Positions 53,941 through 62,676 of a DNA stretch of 64,000 nt are shown piece by piece; position 1 is the first letter of the stretch, and each line of letters opens with the position of its first letter. A model generated the notes under the pieces. That model saw only the letters and a list, made by a program, of their open reading frames with translations. It did no database searches and was not told the DNA's origin. The translations under genes and the position numbers were made by a program. Source of the DNA: an uncultured Clostridia bacterium (lineage in GTDB: Bacteria; Bacillota; Clostridia; Oscillospirales; Ruminococcaceae); the NCBI GenBank assembly GCA_944382875.1, contig CALWNQ010000003.1, forward strand, positions 1 to 64,000, given 5' to 3'.

Positions 53941-54984
53941 ATGTTCAATATCATGATTGTTGATGACAAGGAAATCTTCCGCCGCCAATTCAAACGGTTT
54001 CCAATCTTCAAAAACAACCCGGATTTCTGCATTGCCTATGAAGCACAAAATGGCGCGGAAGCACTGGAAATCCTCTCGAAAAACAAAGTAGATATTGTGA
54101 TTACAGATATCAAAATGCCAATCATGGATGGGCTTGATCTTCTGGAAAGAATCAAAAAAGAAAATCTGTGCGGCTGCGTAATCCTTCTCAGTGAATATGC
54201 GGAGTTTTCATTTGCGCAAAAAGGGCTGGAACTTGGCGCGTTTGACTATATCGTAAAGCCCATTGGACCTGAAAAGCTGGCGGAACTGCTCGACAGGTTC
54301 AAGGGCTTTATCGCCAATCAAAGTGTCTCCACCCCCTCTCTGGGGAAAAGCCAGCTGGAACGCATTACGGAATACATGCTGCACAACGACCTGCACGCCA
54401 ATCAACTGCTGGGGGACATCATGGACGAAATGGCAAAAGCGGATGAGCCGGATTACGTCCTTTCGGATAAAATCAACGATATTTTTGCGAGATTAAAAAA
54501 CGAGGTGCTCGCCAAACGGCAATATCTCACCAAACTGATGGATACCGACGCCCTGTTTTCCATTTCGATCACCAGCCGCGCTGCAGCGCGCAAAGAGACA
54601 GACCAGGCGCTTGGCAAAATTATACACGCGGTCAACAAATTCAATGTGGGAGAAAACAACGAACTGATTAAGGCGGTATGCAACAGTATTTTGCAAAATG
54701 TCGGGCATAATATCTCGCTTCAAAAAATATCGGAGATGCACTTTGTCAACAAATCCTATCTCAGCCATCTGTTCCATCAGGAAACCGGCATTTCGTTTGG
54801 CGACTACGCGAATATGGTAAAAATGGAGTACGCCAAACGGCGCATTGAGTCCACCGATATTAAAATTTACGAATTGTCGGAAGAAATGGGGTATTCCGAT
54901 ACTGAGTATTTCAGCAAAGTATTCAAACTCTACACCGGATTCACCCCAACGGCTTACCGAGCGATGATAAAGGAGAAGCCATGA
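53941..54984 (+). CDS. Response regulator with AraC-type DNA-binding domain
   Basis: A 347-residue response regulator. The receiver has DD at residues 8-9 and the phosphoacceptor Asp56 in VITDIKMP, with Lys around 106 (FDYIVKPIG). The C-terminus (about residues 245-345) is an AraC/XylS double helix-turn-helix ending GFTPTAYRAMI. It overlaps the kinase gene by four bases, so the two are a coupled pair. Most likely controls the amide-importer operon to which it belongs, possibly through the repeats at 46636-46667. Confidence 0.9.
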   Translation: MFNIMIVDDKEIFRRQFKRFPIFKNNPDFCIAYEAQNGAEALEILSKNKVDIVITDIKMPIMDGLDLLERIKKENLCGCVILLSEYAEFSFAQKGLELGAFDYIVKPIGPEKLAELLDRFKGFIANQSVSTPSLGKSQLERITEYMLHNDLHANQLLGDIMDEMAKADEPDYVLSDKINDIFARLKNEVLAKRQYLTKLMDTDALFSISITSRAAARKETDQALGKIIHAVNKFNVGENNELIKAVCNSILQNVGHNISLQKISEMHFVNKSYLSHLFHQETGISFGDYANMVKMEYAKRRIESTDIKIYELSEEMGYSDTEYFSKVFKLYTGFTPTAYRAMIKEKP

Positions 54985-57260
54985 CAACGGAAAAAAAGAA
55001 AACGATCGGAAAAGCATGCGCAGCGGTCCTTTTGGGATGGCTGTCGCTTCTGTTATCGGAATTTCCCATCCGGTTCGACGAAGTTTATCATGTTTCCTTT
55101 CTGTGGAGCCTAGTATTCCCGATTGCCGCGGCATGGGCATGGGGAAAATATTACGCGCTCCTATCCTTTATCCCGGGCGGCGTTTTTGCCGTCCACTTTT
55201 TAATAGACGCACAGTTTGGTTACGGAAACATCCTGTACATGCTGCTTGATGCCGTTCTGCTCGTTGGAGTAGGATGGCTGTGCGGCGAAAAAAGCCGGAA
55301 AATCAACACATACCTTGTCATGCTGGGCTATGGAGTTCTCTATTATTTTGTCATCGCCTTTACCTTCGCGCCTATGCTGCAGCTAAACGGCGACAACCTG
55401 ATCCGGTATTATTCTCATTCCATCATTCAGGTCCAGGCGATCATGAACATTCTTTCCAGATACATCCTGGTATTCCTCATAAAGATTTTGTTCATGCTCC
55501 CGGCAATCAGAAAGATTTTTCTCCTCCAACCCCTGCCATATTCTGAAAACAACCTGAAATCCTTTATGATGGTGTTGTCTGTCTTTTTATTCTACCTAGC
55601 TGCGGACTGGACGGTAGACAGCTTCTTCTTTGGATCCAAAGGAACGCATACCTCAATTTTTATTTCTTATAACGGCAGTACCATGAAAACGTTTATGGTT
55701 TTGCTCATTGTCGTGATTATCGCCGATATGATTTTAACCAATGCGATGAAGGTGGTGAGATCCCGACAGGAACTATTAAAAAGCGAAGAACAGTACCGCT
55801 CCATTTTTGCCAATATGATCGATACCTATATCGAAATTGACTGCAACGGGATTGTCCTGTGTGCTTCGCCTTCTGCGGTAGACACCCTCGGATACAAAGC
55901 CGTTTCAGTGTGTGACAAACCTCTGTCCAGCTTTTTTGCCGAATCGGAAAAAGCCGAGCAATTTATTCAAAGACTGTTTGAAAAAGGCGAAGAGAGAAAC
56001 CTGGAGCTCACCAGCTCGCATCCCTATAAAAGTACCAAGCAGCTGCTGATTACCGGACGAATAATCAGGCGGGCAGTGGAAAACCAGAACATCGGCGTTA
56101 TCACCATCCGGGATATCACCGAATATAAGAGCGCGGAGGAAAAACGCAGAGAACTTTCAGCGACAACAGACGCTTTATTTGAAAGCATTCACAGCCTGAT
56201 TTTTGTGGTAGACAGCAAGGATTTCCGGCTGGTATCCTGCAATCGGGCTTTCCGGACCTTTATCCGGGAAGAACGTCAAATGGACGCGGTAACAGATACC
56301 CGAATGGATATCTATCTGACCAAAACCGAAGCGGAATTTCTCCACTCCCTTTGCGGAAAGGTTCTGGAAAAAGGAATGATCTCCACAGAATTTGTGACCG
56401 AATCAGACCAGAATATCTGGGAACTCAGCCTATATCCGATTTTCTTATCCCCCGACCGCACCTATATTTCCGTGATTGCTCAGAATGTCACCGTACAGCG
56501 TCAAAATGAAAAAAAGATCCTTGCCATGAACGAAAGCCTGGAAGAGCTGGTTTCTGAACGAACCAAAGCCCTGGAAACGGCCTATAAGGATCTGGAATTT
56601 TTCAGCTACACCGTCACCCATGAATTCAAAACGCCAATTCGGGAAATCGATGCCTATCTTTCCATTATCGCCGAGGACAATGAAACCACCCTTCTGGAAG
56701 AATCGAAAAAAGATATCGTCGCCGTAAAGAGAGTCTGTTCCGAAACTCTGGACATGATCGGCAAGATCATGCTCTACTCCCGCGCAGGATATATGCCGCT
56801 CAATATTGAGAAAATTGACATGAATAAGCTTGTGAAAGATTGTTTTGATGAGGTCGCGGTCTCGCAGGAAACGCCAAACAGCCTTACCTGCTACCAGCTC
56901 CCCCCGCTGGAAGCCGACGCCTTTTTGATGAAGATCGCCATTACCAACATCATTTCCAACTCATTCAAATTTTCCCGCAACAAAGGCAAAGTTCAAATTA
57001 CATGCGGATGTATCGTTTCGGAAAAAGAAATCTGCTATTACTTTGCTGACAAAGGGATCGGCTATTCGGCAGAAAACGCGCAGTCGTTGTTTGGGCTTTA
57101 TAACCGGGCGCACAACAATGATTTTGAAGGAAGCGGCATCGGACTTGCCATCGTAAAAAAGGTTGTGGTGCGGTGCGGCGGCAACGTGGATATCCTGGGA
57201 AAAGAAGAACACGGCTGCTGTGTAGTTCTTTCCTTTGACCGGAGTCTTTTTCACAACTAA
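54981..57260 (+). CDS. Membrane histidine kinase with PAS domains
   Basis: A 759-residue sensor kinase. The first 260 or so residues hold about seven hydrophobic segments, an integral-membrane sensor. PAS-type domains follow (around 265-390 and 395-515), then a coiled coil, the phosphoacceptor His547 in TVTHEFKTPIREI and an ATPase domain (DKGIGYSAENAQ and GSGIGLAIVKKV). It signals to the AraC-type regulator encoded upstream. The ligand is unknown; urea, an amide or a nitrogen-status signal would fit the operon. Confidence 0.88.
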   Translation: MTTEKKKTIGKACAAVLLGWLSLLLSEFPIRFDEVYHVSFLWSLVFPIAAAWAWGKYYALLSFIPGGVFAVHFLIDAQFGYGNILYMLLDAVLLVGVGWLCGEKSRKINTYLVMLGYGVLYYFVIAFTFAPMLQLNGDNLIRYYSHSIIQVQAIMNILSRYILVFLIKILFMLPAIRKIFLLQPLPYSENNLKSFMMVLSVFLFYLAADWTVDSFFFGSKGTHTSIFISYNGSTMKTFMVLLIVVIIADMILTNAMKVVRSRQELLKSEEQYRSIFANMIDTYIEIDCNGIVLCASPSAVDTLGYKAVSVCDKPLSSFFAESEKAEQFIQRLFEKGEERNLELTSSHPYKSTKQLLITGRIIRRAVENQNIGVITIRDITEYKSAEEKRRELSATTDALFESIHSLIFVVDSKDFRLVSCNRAFRTFIREERQMDAVTDTRMDIYLTKTEAEFLHSLCGKVLEKGMISTEFVTESDQNIWELSLYPIFLSPDRTYISVIAQNVTVQRQNEKKILAMNESLEELVSERTKALETAYKDLEFFSYTVTHEFKTPIREIDAYLSIIAEDNETTLLEESKKDIVAVKRVCSETLDMIGKIMLYSRAGYMPLNIEKIDMNKLVKDCFDEVAVSQETPNSLTCYQLPPLEADAFLMKIAITNIISNSFKFSRNKGKVQITCGCIVSEKEICYYFADKGIGYSAENAQSLFGLYNRAHNNDFEGSGIGLAIVKKVVVRCGGNVDILGKEEHGCCVVLSFDRSLFHN

Positions 57261-57274
57261 TGGCAGAACGATAA

Positions 57275-57308
57275 AAACACACCGTCCTGTATTTCGGACG
57301 GTGTGTTT
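57275..57308. terminator. Bidirectional terminator after the kinase gene
   Basis: A perfect 13-bp inverted repeat (57275-57287 with 57296-57308) with an 8-base loop. It has T-rich flanks on both strands and lies between the convergent stops of the kinase gene (57260) and the URO-D gene (57322). Confidence 0.88.
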
Positions 57309-57321
57309 CGTTTTGCACATA

Positions 57322-58452
57322 TTAAAGAGAAGCGTTAAAATCCCGGACAGCCCGTGCCATCGCGCGGACGTTTTCCTCCGGCGTGGCGTAGAACATGTAA
57401 TCGCTCGCGCCAAGGATGTGCTTGCGGCCCATCTCATGCGCTTTGGTGAGAATATGCATGCTCTGGTCGTAGATTTCCTCCGGCGAGCACTGGAGCAGCC
57501 GGTCAAGGCCGATATTGCCGCGGGTGCAGATTGCGGGATCCAGCTTGGAAAAGGCATCCTCGATGCTCTTAACGTTGCCGACCGGCGCTTCGGAAAGAGT
57601 TTCAAACAAGTCGATGCCCATCTGGTTGTAATAGCCGTTGGAGAGCATCGGCTCAACCGGCGAACAGATGTGGGTATAGACGAGCAGCCCGTTCTGATGC
57701 GCCATCTGAGTGACAATTTTGGAGTACGGCACCAGAAAATCCTCGTAATATTTGGGCGAAATCATCTCAGAGCCGGGACCGCCGAGGAAGACAAAGTCGG
57801 AGCCGCCCGCCGCGACAGCCGGCAGCAGCTTCTCATCCAGACGGAGGATCTTGTCCATCAGCCGCCGGAAGGTTTCCGGGCAGGTGAGGGCAAAAATCGC
57901 GGTATCCATGGTATTCGGGAAACAGAGCAGCTCATACGGCTGCATCGCCCACTGAATGTCCATCGCGTTTTCCTCGCCGATCACCGCACGCATTTTGCGG
58001 ATTTCCTCACTGACAGCGGAAAAATCGTCGTTTTCGAGCAGGCTGTCGAGATAATATTCCAGAATGGAAAGTTCCTCTTCATCAGTGATCCAGTATTTGG
58101 TGCAGCAGCCGCCTTTCAGCTCATCTTCAAACGAAGTGCTGGTGAGGTTGCCCTTTGGGGTACAGAAAACCGAGTTGTGAATCTTCCGGTTTTTGACTGC
58201 ATCGAAGGAGCTTTCCCCCTCGTAGTGCACCTCCTTGGCATACCGCGAAATATCCGGCAGGCCGAAGTTGTAAAGCGGCACCACGTCGAACATTTCCCAG
58301 GCGCGGCGGGTATCCTCCAGCGTGGTTTCCCCAATCCAGGTCTTGCCGGCCAGCTTGGTGTCAAAGCCGGCGCCGGCACCGATCTGCGGCGAACAAAGGA
58401 ACTCTTTGCCACCGTTTTTGACATAATCGATCAGTTTTTCTCTCGAGGTCAT
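57322..58452 (-). CDS. URO-D-fold protein, HICSP class
   Basis: A 376-residue URO-D superfamily protein. The motif position reads YTHICSPVEPM with His261 and Cys263, but the following Gly-Asp/Asn is replaced by Ser-Pro, unlike MtaA. A Cys-Cys pair (GGCCTKYW near residues 114-121) and AICTRGNIGLDRLL near the C-terminus are further Cys sites. It ends the third sugar module, 14 bases after the HWDG-class gene. Function unknown. Confidence 0.78.
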   Translation of the reverse strand: MTSREKLIDYVKNGGKEFLCSPQIGAGAGFDTKLAGKTWIGETTLEDTRRAWEMFDVVPLYNFGLPDISRYAKEVHYEGESSFDAVKNRKIHNSVFCTPKGNLTSTSFEDELKGGCCTKYWITDEEELSILEYYLDSLLENDDFSAVSEEIRKMRAVIGEENAMDIQWAMQPYELLCFPNTMDTAIFALTCPETFRRLMDKILRLDEKLLPAVAAGGSDFVFLGGPGSEMISPKYYEDFLVPYSKIVTQMAHQNGLLVYTHICSPVEPMLSNGYYNQMGIDLFETLSEAPVGNVKSIEDAFSKLDPAICTRGNIGLDRLLQCSPEEIYDQSMHILTKAHEMGRKHILGASDYMFYATPEENVRAMARAVRDFNASL

Positions 58453-58466
58453 GGCAAAACCTCCTG

Positions 58467-59579
58467 TCAGCAGGTGGCGTTATACTTATCAACCAGCTCG
58501 GTGATAAACTTGATGCGGTCGATGTTGCCGGTGGAGGACATCTCGTCCGAAATGCCTAGAATCAGCTTGCCCGCAAAGAGGTCAATCAGCCGTTTTGCCT
58601 GGTCTTCCAGCATCTGAATCGGATAGGTCTCGTCAAATAGGATGGCGGCAATACCGTCTACCAGTCCGACCTGATCGCCCAGACCTGCTTTGATCTCTTC
58701 CAGTGTCACATCGCCCTGCGGCTTGGGGGTAATTGCTTCGATGCCGTCCAGACCGGTTTCCTTTGCGTATTTGAGGATCGCTTTGGTGTCGCCATCCCAG
58801 TGGGCAAAGGTATAGTAGCTCTTGTCGGGCTGGTGAAGCAGCTCGTTGCGGTGCTGGTATTCCGGCAGCACATACTTCTCAAAGAGAGAGGGCGGCAATG
58901 TTGCACAGTGGACATTGTCGCCAAAGTTGATCCACTCAAAGCAGCTGGAACGGATCATCTTGATAAAGCGCTCGTGGTTGGCCTGTTTGACCTTGAAGTA
59001 TTCCTCGCAGACGTCGGGCATATCCATCAGGGCAAAGATACCGCCCTCGACACCCATCGTGTCATTGAAAAGGGACTGCACATTGATGCGGGGGAAATAG
59101 ATGGAGCCAAGGCCGTTCTCACCCCAGACCTCATACACCTTGTCATAAGCTTTCTGGTCAAACTCGTAATCCTGATTGGCCTCGATGTACATCTGGACTT
59201 CCATGTCCTTCTGGTTCTCCACCCACCATTTTTCAAAGAACTCGCCATAGTTAGAGGTATTGCGGCGGGTGATGGCGGTGATGGTTCCCTCCGGCGTTTC
59301 GACAAAATGCTGGGTGCGCAGCTCATCGAGCGGCTTGGAGTACCGTTTGATCGAGGGATCCTCAATCAGGCGAACCGCAGCGTTGTAATCGTAGATGCGG
59401 TTGGAACAACCGAGCGCTTCATAGAGCTCACGGATGCTCATGCCGGTATAGGGCGCAGGCAGCGGCACATGGCTGAATTCTCGGTCCATATACCAGCAGA
59501 TGATGCGGGGCTGCCAGAGGACCTTGCCATTTGCCTGGCCGTGAATAATCGCACGGTTCAAATCGATATGATTTCTCAT
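58467..59579 (-). CDS. URO-D-fold protein, HWDG class
   Basis: A 370-residue protein distantly related to the two HWDG paralogues of the large operon. The motif position reads FAHWDGDTKAIL with His260 and Asp262. It differs from them in much of the N-terminus but keeps the same ligand pattern. AAGGTG lies seven bases before the ATG at 59579, which is preferred to 59618. Sits between a GH38 gene and the HICSP-class gene. Confidence 0.75.
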   Translation of the reverse strand: MRNHIDLNRAIIHGQANGKVLWQPRIICWYMDREFSHVPLPAPYTGMSIRELYEALGCSNRIYDYNAAVRLIEDPSIKRYSKPLDELRTQHFVETPEGTITAITRRNTSNYGEFFEKWWVENQKDMEVQMYIEANQDYEFDQKAYDKVYEVWGENGLGSIYFPRINVQSLFNDTMGVEGGIFALMDMPDVCEEYFKVKQANHERFIKMIRSSCFEWINFGDNVHCATLPPSLFEKYVLPEYQHRNELLHQPDKSYYTFAHWDGDTKAILKYAKETGLDGIEAITPKPQGDVTLEEIKAGLGDQVGLVDGIAAILFDETYPIQMLEDQAKRLIDLFAGKLILGISDEMSSTGNIDRIKFITELVDKYNATC

Positions 59580-59648
59580 ACAATCACCTTTCTCATGCAA
59601 GTGCCGTCCCCGCACCAAAACGGCATGGGGACGGCTGAATTTTTAAAT

Positions 59649-62492
59649 TTACAGCGTAATCTTGACCGCAAAAATGCAGCGTGGTTCAATTTCAAAGGAA
59701 ACATCGCTTCCACTGACCGATACAGTGCGACCGTCCGGTTTTTCCAGCAGATTGACCGACACGGCGGATTTCACCGCAGCGCCGAAATGCAGGGTAACCT
59801 TGTCGGACTTGCCAGCGGTCTCATAAAGCCGGACGATAAAGCTGCCGTCGTCGCAAGCTGCAACAGCCGAAACAACACTGCTTTCCGCACAGGAAGAAAG
59901 GAAGGAAGATTTGAGCGGCAGTGTGCCCTTGTGGGCGTTGCCGGCCTGGTAGCAGAGTTTGTGGGTGAAGCAAGAAGCGGTTTCCTCAGCCTGTTTCGGA
60001 CATCCGTCAAAGGCGCCGAGCAGGATGCTGATCGGATGGATGCCGCGCTCCGGATATTTGTCCGGGCTGGTCGAGGTGTTGATGAGGGTGAGTGCCAGTG
60101 TATCGCGACGGCCACGGTAGCCGTACTTGCAGTCGCTCGCCAGCAGGATGGACGCGCCGTTGGGATTCAGAGCGGCGCCGTACTGCAAGCCGGGTACATC
60201 GTCGTCCACATCGCCGCGGCAGATGCTGCCGGCGGGGATGTCATAGAGATAGTCTTTGACGCCAAAGGAAGCCGGGACGCGGTAATCGAGAACCGGGATG
60301 ATGTTGCTGCCAATTTCTTTCCAGTCAACCTGGATATCCACCTTGACTGCGCGCTGATATTTGTCGAGGCTATAGGTCACATCCACGGTGGAATTCTGTA
60401 CCGTGTAGGAAACCTGTACGCTGCTGCACAGAGCACCGCTCATTACATTGTGAATACGTACGCAACGATCTACCGCTTCTTCCCGCAGGTGGCGGCCGAT
60501 GTTCCAGGCACTGGACGTAGCACATTCGGTTTCTATGTAGGTTAAGCCAGCCGATTCGCCAGACTTGATGAGTTCGGTGCCAGTCTTCTTGTCAAACAGC
60601 GACACGATCCGTCCATCGCCGGAGCGGATGACCGCTTTGACATTCTCGTTTTCCAGGCAGAAATCGGGGAACGGACGAGAGGATCGATGCTCCGGATGAT
60701 AATAAAATGGATACTCCTCCGGATCGGTTTCAGAAAGAACAATGGTCTGGTAGCCCATTGCCGGGACGCAGACGTCCACCAGAATTCGGAAATACCGGTG
60801 ATCCCAATACCGCTGCAGCTCATTGTCTACCAGCTGGAATTCCACCGCTTCTCCATCGGAATCTTTCACCGCAATATTGCGCATATCACCGGTCCAGTCC
60901 CAAACAGTCAGCTCCATCACCTCGCGGCGGTCAAATGCCAGCGGGTTAAAGAGGTGGAAGATACGGGTGCGTCCGCTGCCGCGTTCGGGGCTCGGAACAC
61001 CGGTAAAGTTTTCAATGCCGTAGCCGACACCGGCGCCTTCGGACTGGGTATTATAAGCATCGATATCCACCGGGATCGAAGAAGTGTCGATATTCTCCGA
61101 AATCACCCGGATCGCGTTCTGATACTGGGTATTGGCGGTCGCCATCGCGGTTTGGAACAAGCCCATCGCGTGCTCACGGGAATCCTGGACACAGGAACCG
61201 GTCAGGATGTCATGGAAATGGGTAAAGAGAACATTCTGCCATGCTTTGCGGAAAGAATCCTTTGCAAAGGAGAAATCGGCCAAATGGCTTGCTTCCACCA
61301 CAGCTGCTTCCGCATCACAGAGGGCGCTTTCCAAACGGCGGTTGCCCCGTTTGATACGGCTCTGGGTGGTGTAGCAGCCGTTTGCAAAGTAGTTGAGCTC
61401 ATGGTCAACAACTGGAAGGTTTTCCCGTACCGCTTCGGCTTCGTGGAAGAACTGATGGAGGGTACCGAATTCAACACGTGGATAAATCGGCCAGCTCTTC
61501 ATGTCAATGGCACGTTCTACGTCACGCCGGGTAGGTCCGCCGCCGTGGTCGCCAACGCCGTAGACAATCAAGCCGGTTTTTAAACCACCGGAACGCCGGG
61601 ACAGATCGATCAGACCGGCACCAATATGCGGTGTAATGGCGCTGTTGTACCAATAAGGTTCACGATAAGCAAGGATTTCCTTACCGGAAGGCGCACGATA
61701 ACGATAAAGAACATAATCGCCGTCCAGTGCACGGCAGTGATAGAAATATTTGACCTCGCCGAAAGAATCAATTTCAGGCACATTGGCGTTGTGGCCAAAA
61801 GTATCGGGGGAGAAGTCAACTTCAAAATTCTGAACGCCCCATTTGGAAGAGAGGTACTCCCGGCTATACTGGATATGCCGGAGCAGCGACTCGGTGTTGG
61901 GCATATTTTTATCTGTTTCTACCCAGCCGGTCGCGGTCACTTCCCAGCGTCCTTCGGCGATCCTCGCTTTGATCTGCTCCATTAAAGCAGGATCGTATTC
62001 CTCTACAATCTGATAAACGCTCGCCTGAGACTGGGAGAAGCAAAATTCGGGATATTCCTCCATAATGTGCAGCATCGTGCGGAAGGTTGCCAGCGTCGCT
62101 GCAACCGTTTCGTGGAAGCTCCACATCCAGTTCATGTCGATGTGGGCGTGTGCTGCAAGAATCAGCTTGTATTCTTTTGCCGCATCCTGCATAGGAAGAA
62201 GCATCTCCTCTGCTTTTTCCGCCTGCTCAATGGTGACGGTACCGGTTCTATCGGTGCAGTCCAGCAGATAATCCAGCGCTTTTTCGATCAGATCATCATA
62301 TTTACGGGAATTTGCCCCCGACAGACGCATGGCAAAGTCCAGTTCTCCCAAAATCCGGACAACCGCACGGTGCGGTGTTGTGATATGGTAGAGTTCCTCC
62401 TCCGGCATACCAAAGGTGTACTCAAAATGCATTTTTTCCCGGTTGCCGCCGATAGAACGTTTCAGCCGGCTGAATTTGGTAGCAAGATTCAT
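59649..62492 (-). CDS. GH38-family alpha-mannosidase, long form
   Basis: A 947-residue GH38 enzyme. About 110 N-terminal residues of helical sequence precede AAHAHIDMNW (His117, Asp119), then SPDTFGHNAN (Asp230 nucleophile) and FHDILTGSCVQD (zinc histidine), with VGDHGGGPTRRD as the central loop. The N-terminal extension and the length resemble the larger bacterial GH38 enzymes. AGGAGG precedes the ATG. It has a perfect consensus promoter and heads an operon with two URO-D genes. Confidence 0.9.
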   Translation of the reverse strand: MNLATKFSRLKRSIGGNREKMHFEYTFGMPEEELYHITTPHRAVVRILGELDFAMRLSGANSRKYDDLIEKALDYLLDCTDRTGTVTIEQAEKAEEMLLPMQDAAKEYKLILAAHAHIDMNWMWSFHETVAATLATFRTMLHIMEEYPEFCFSQSQASVYQIVEEYDPALMEQIKARIAEGRWEVTATGWVETDKNMPNTESLLRHIQYSREYLSSKWGVQNFEVDFSPDTFGHNANVPEIDSFGEVKYFYHCRALDGDYVLYRYRAPSGKEILAYREPYWYNSAITPHIGAGLIDLSRRSGGLKTGLIVYGVGDHGGGPTRRDVERAIDMKSWPIYPRVEFGTLHQFFHEAEAVRENLPVVDHELNYFANGCYTTQSRIKRGNRRLESALCDAEAAVVEASHLADFSFAKDSFRKAWQNVLFTHFHDILTGSCVQDSREHAMGLFQTAMATANTQYQNAIRVISENIDTSSIPVDIDAYNTQSEGAGVGYGIENFTGVPSPERGSGRTRIFHLFNPLAFDRREVMELTVWDWTGDMRNIAVKDSDGEAVEFQLVDNELQRYWDHRYFRILVDVCVPAMGYQTIVLSETDPEEYPFYYHPEHRSSRPFPDFCLENENVKAVIRSGDGRIVSLFDKKTGTELIKSGESAGLTYIETECATSSAWNIGRHLREEAVDRCVRIHNVMSGALCSSVQVSYTVQNSTVDVTYSLDKYQRAVKVDIQVDWKEIGSNIIPVLDYRVPASFGVKDYLYDIPAGSICRGDVDDDVPGLQYGAALNPNGASILLASDCKYGYRGRRDTLALTLINTSTSPDKYPERGIHPISILLGAFDGCPKQAEETASCFTHKLCYQAGNAHKGTLPLKSSFLSSCAESSVVSAVAACDDGSFIVRLYETAGKSDKVTLHFGAAVKSAVSVNLLEKPDGRTVSVSGSDVSFEIEPRCIFAVKITL

Positions 62493-62548
62493 AGCGCTAT
62501 CCTCCTGACTTACATAAAAATATAACGGTTTCCTTAATCTTTTTATTC

Positions 62549-62577
62549 ATTATATCATGCAAAAATTTTATTGTCAA
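62549..62577 (-). promoter_or_regulatory. Consensus sigma-A promoter of the GH38/URO-D operon
   Basis: On the minus strand TTGACA (62572-62577) and TATAAT (62549-62554) are 17 bases apart, with an extended TG at the -10. This is an exact consensus. The leader from about 62542 to the ATG at 62492 is roughly 50 bases. Such a strong promoter would need a repressor to be regulated, but no clear operator repeat is seen. Confidence 0.88.
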
Positions 62578-62637
62578 TTCACTATTTTTCAATTTAATTA
62601 TTTTAAATACAAGTTTTATTTTACTCAAATAGAAATA

Positions 62638-62664
62638 GAGGGCTGCCTCTGTAAGGCAGCCCTC
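62638..62664 (-). terminator. Terminator after the SBP gene
   Basis: A perfect 11-bp stem (62638-62648 with 62654-62664) with a 5-base loop, 13 bases after the SBP stop. The U-tract on the minus transcript is weak. It separates the binding-protein gene from the GH38 operon. Confidence 0.8.
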
Positions 62665-62676
62665 CAAAGTCCGTCA

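Noticed and set aside
57235-58617. A 460-codon open frame on the plus strand
   Set aside because: Antisense to the URO-D gene, crosses a strong terminator and overlaps the end of the kinase gene.
58800-60545. A 581-codon open frame on the plus strand
   Set aside because: It lies antisense to the GH38 and URO-D genes, which have recognisable motifs, ribosome sites and a promoter. The antisense frame has no such support.
7209-62492. True heme-biosynthesis uroporphyrinogen decarboxylases
   Set aside because: The genes sit among sugar genes, many lack typical metal or substrate residues, and there are several paralogues, whereas a genome needs only one HemE.
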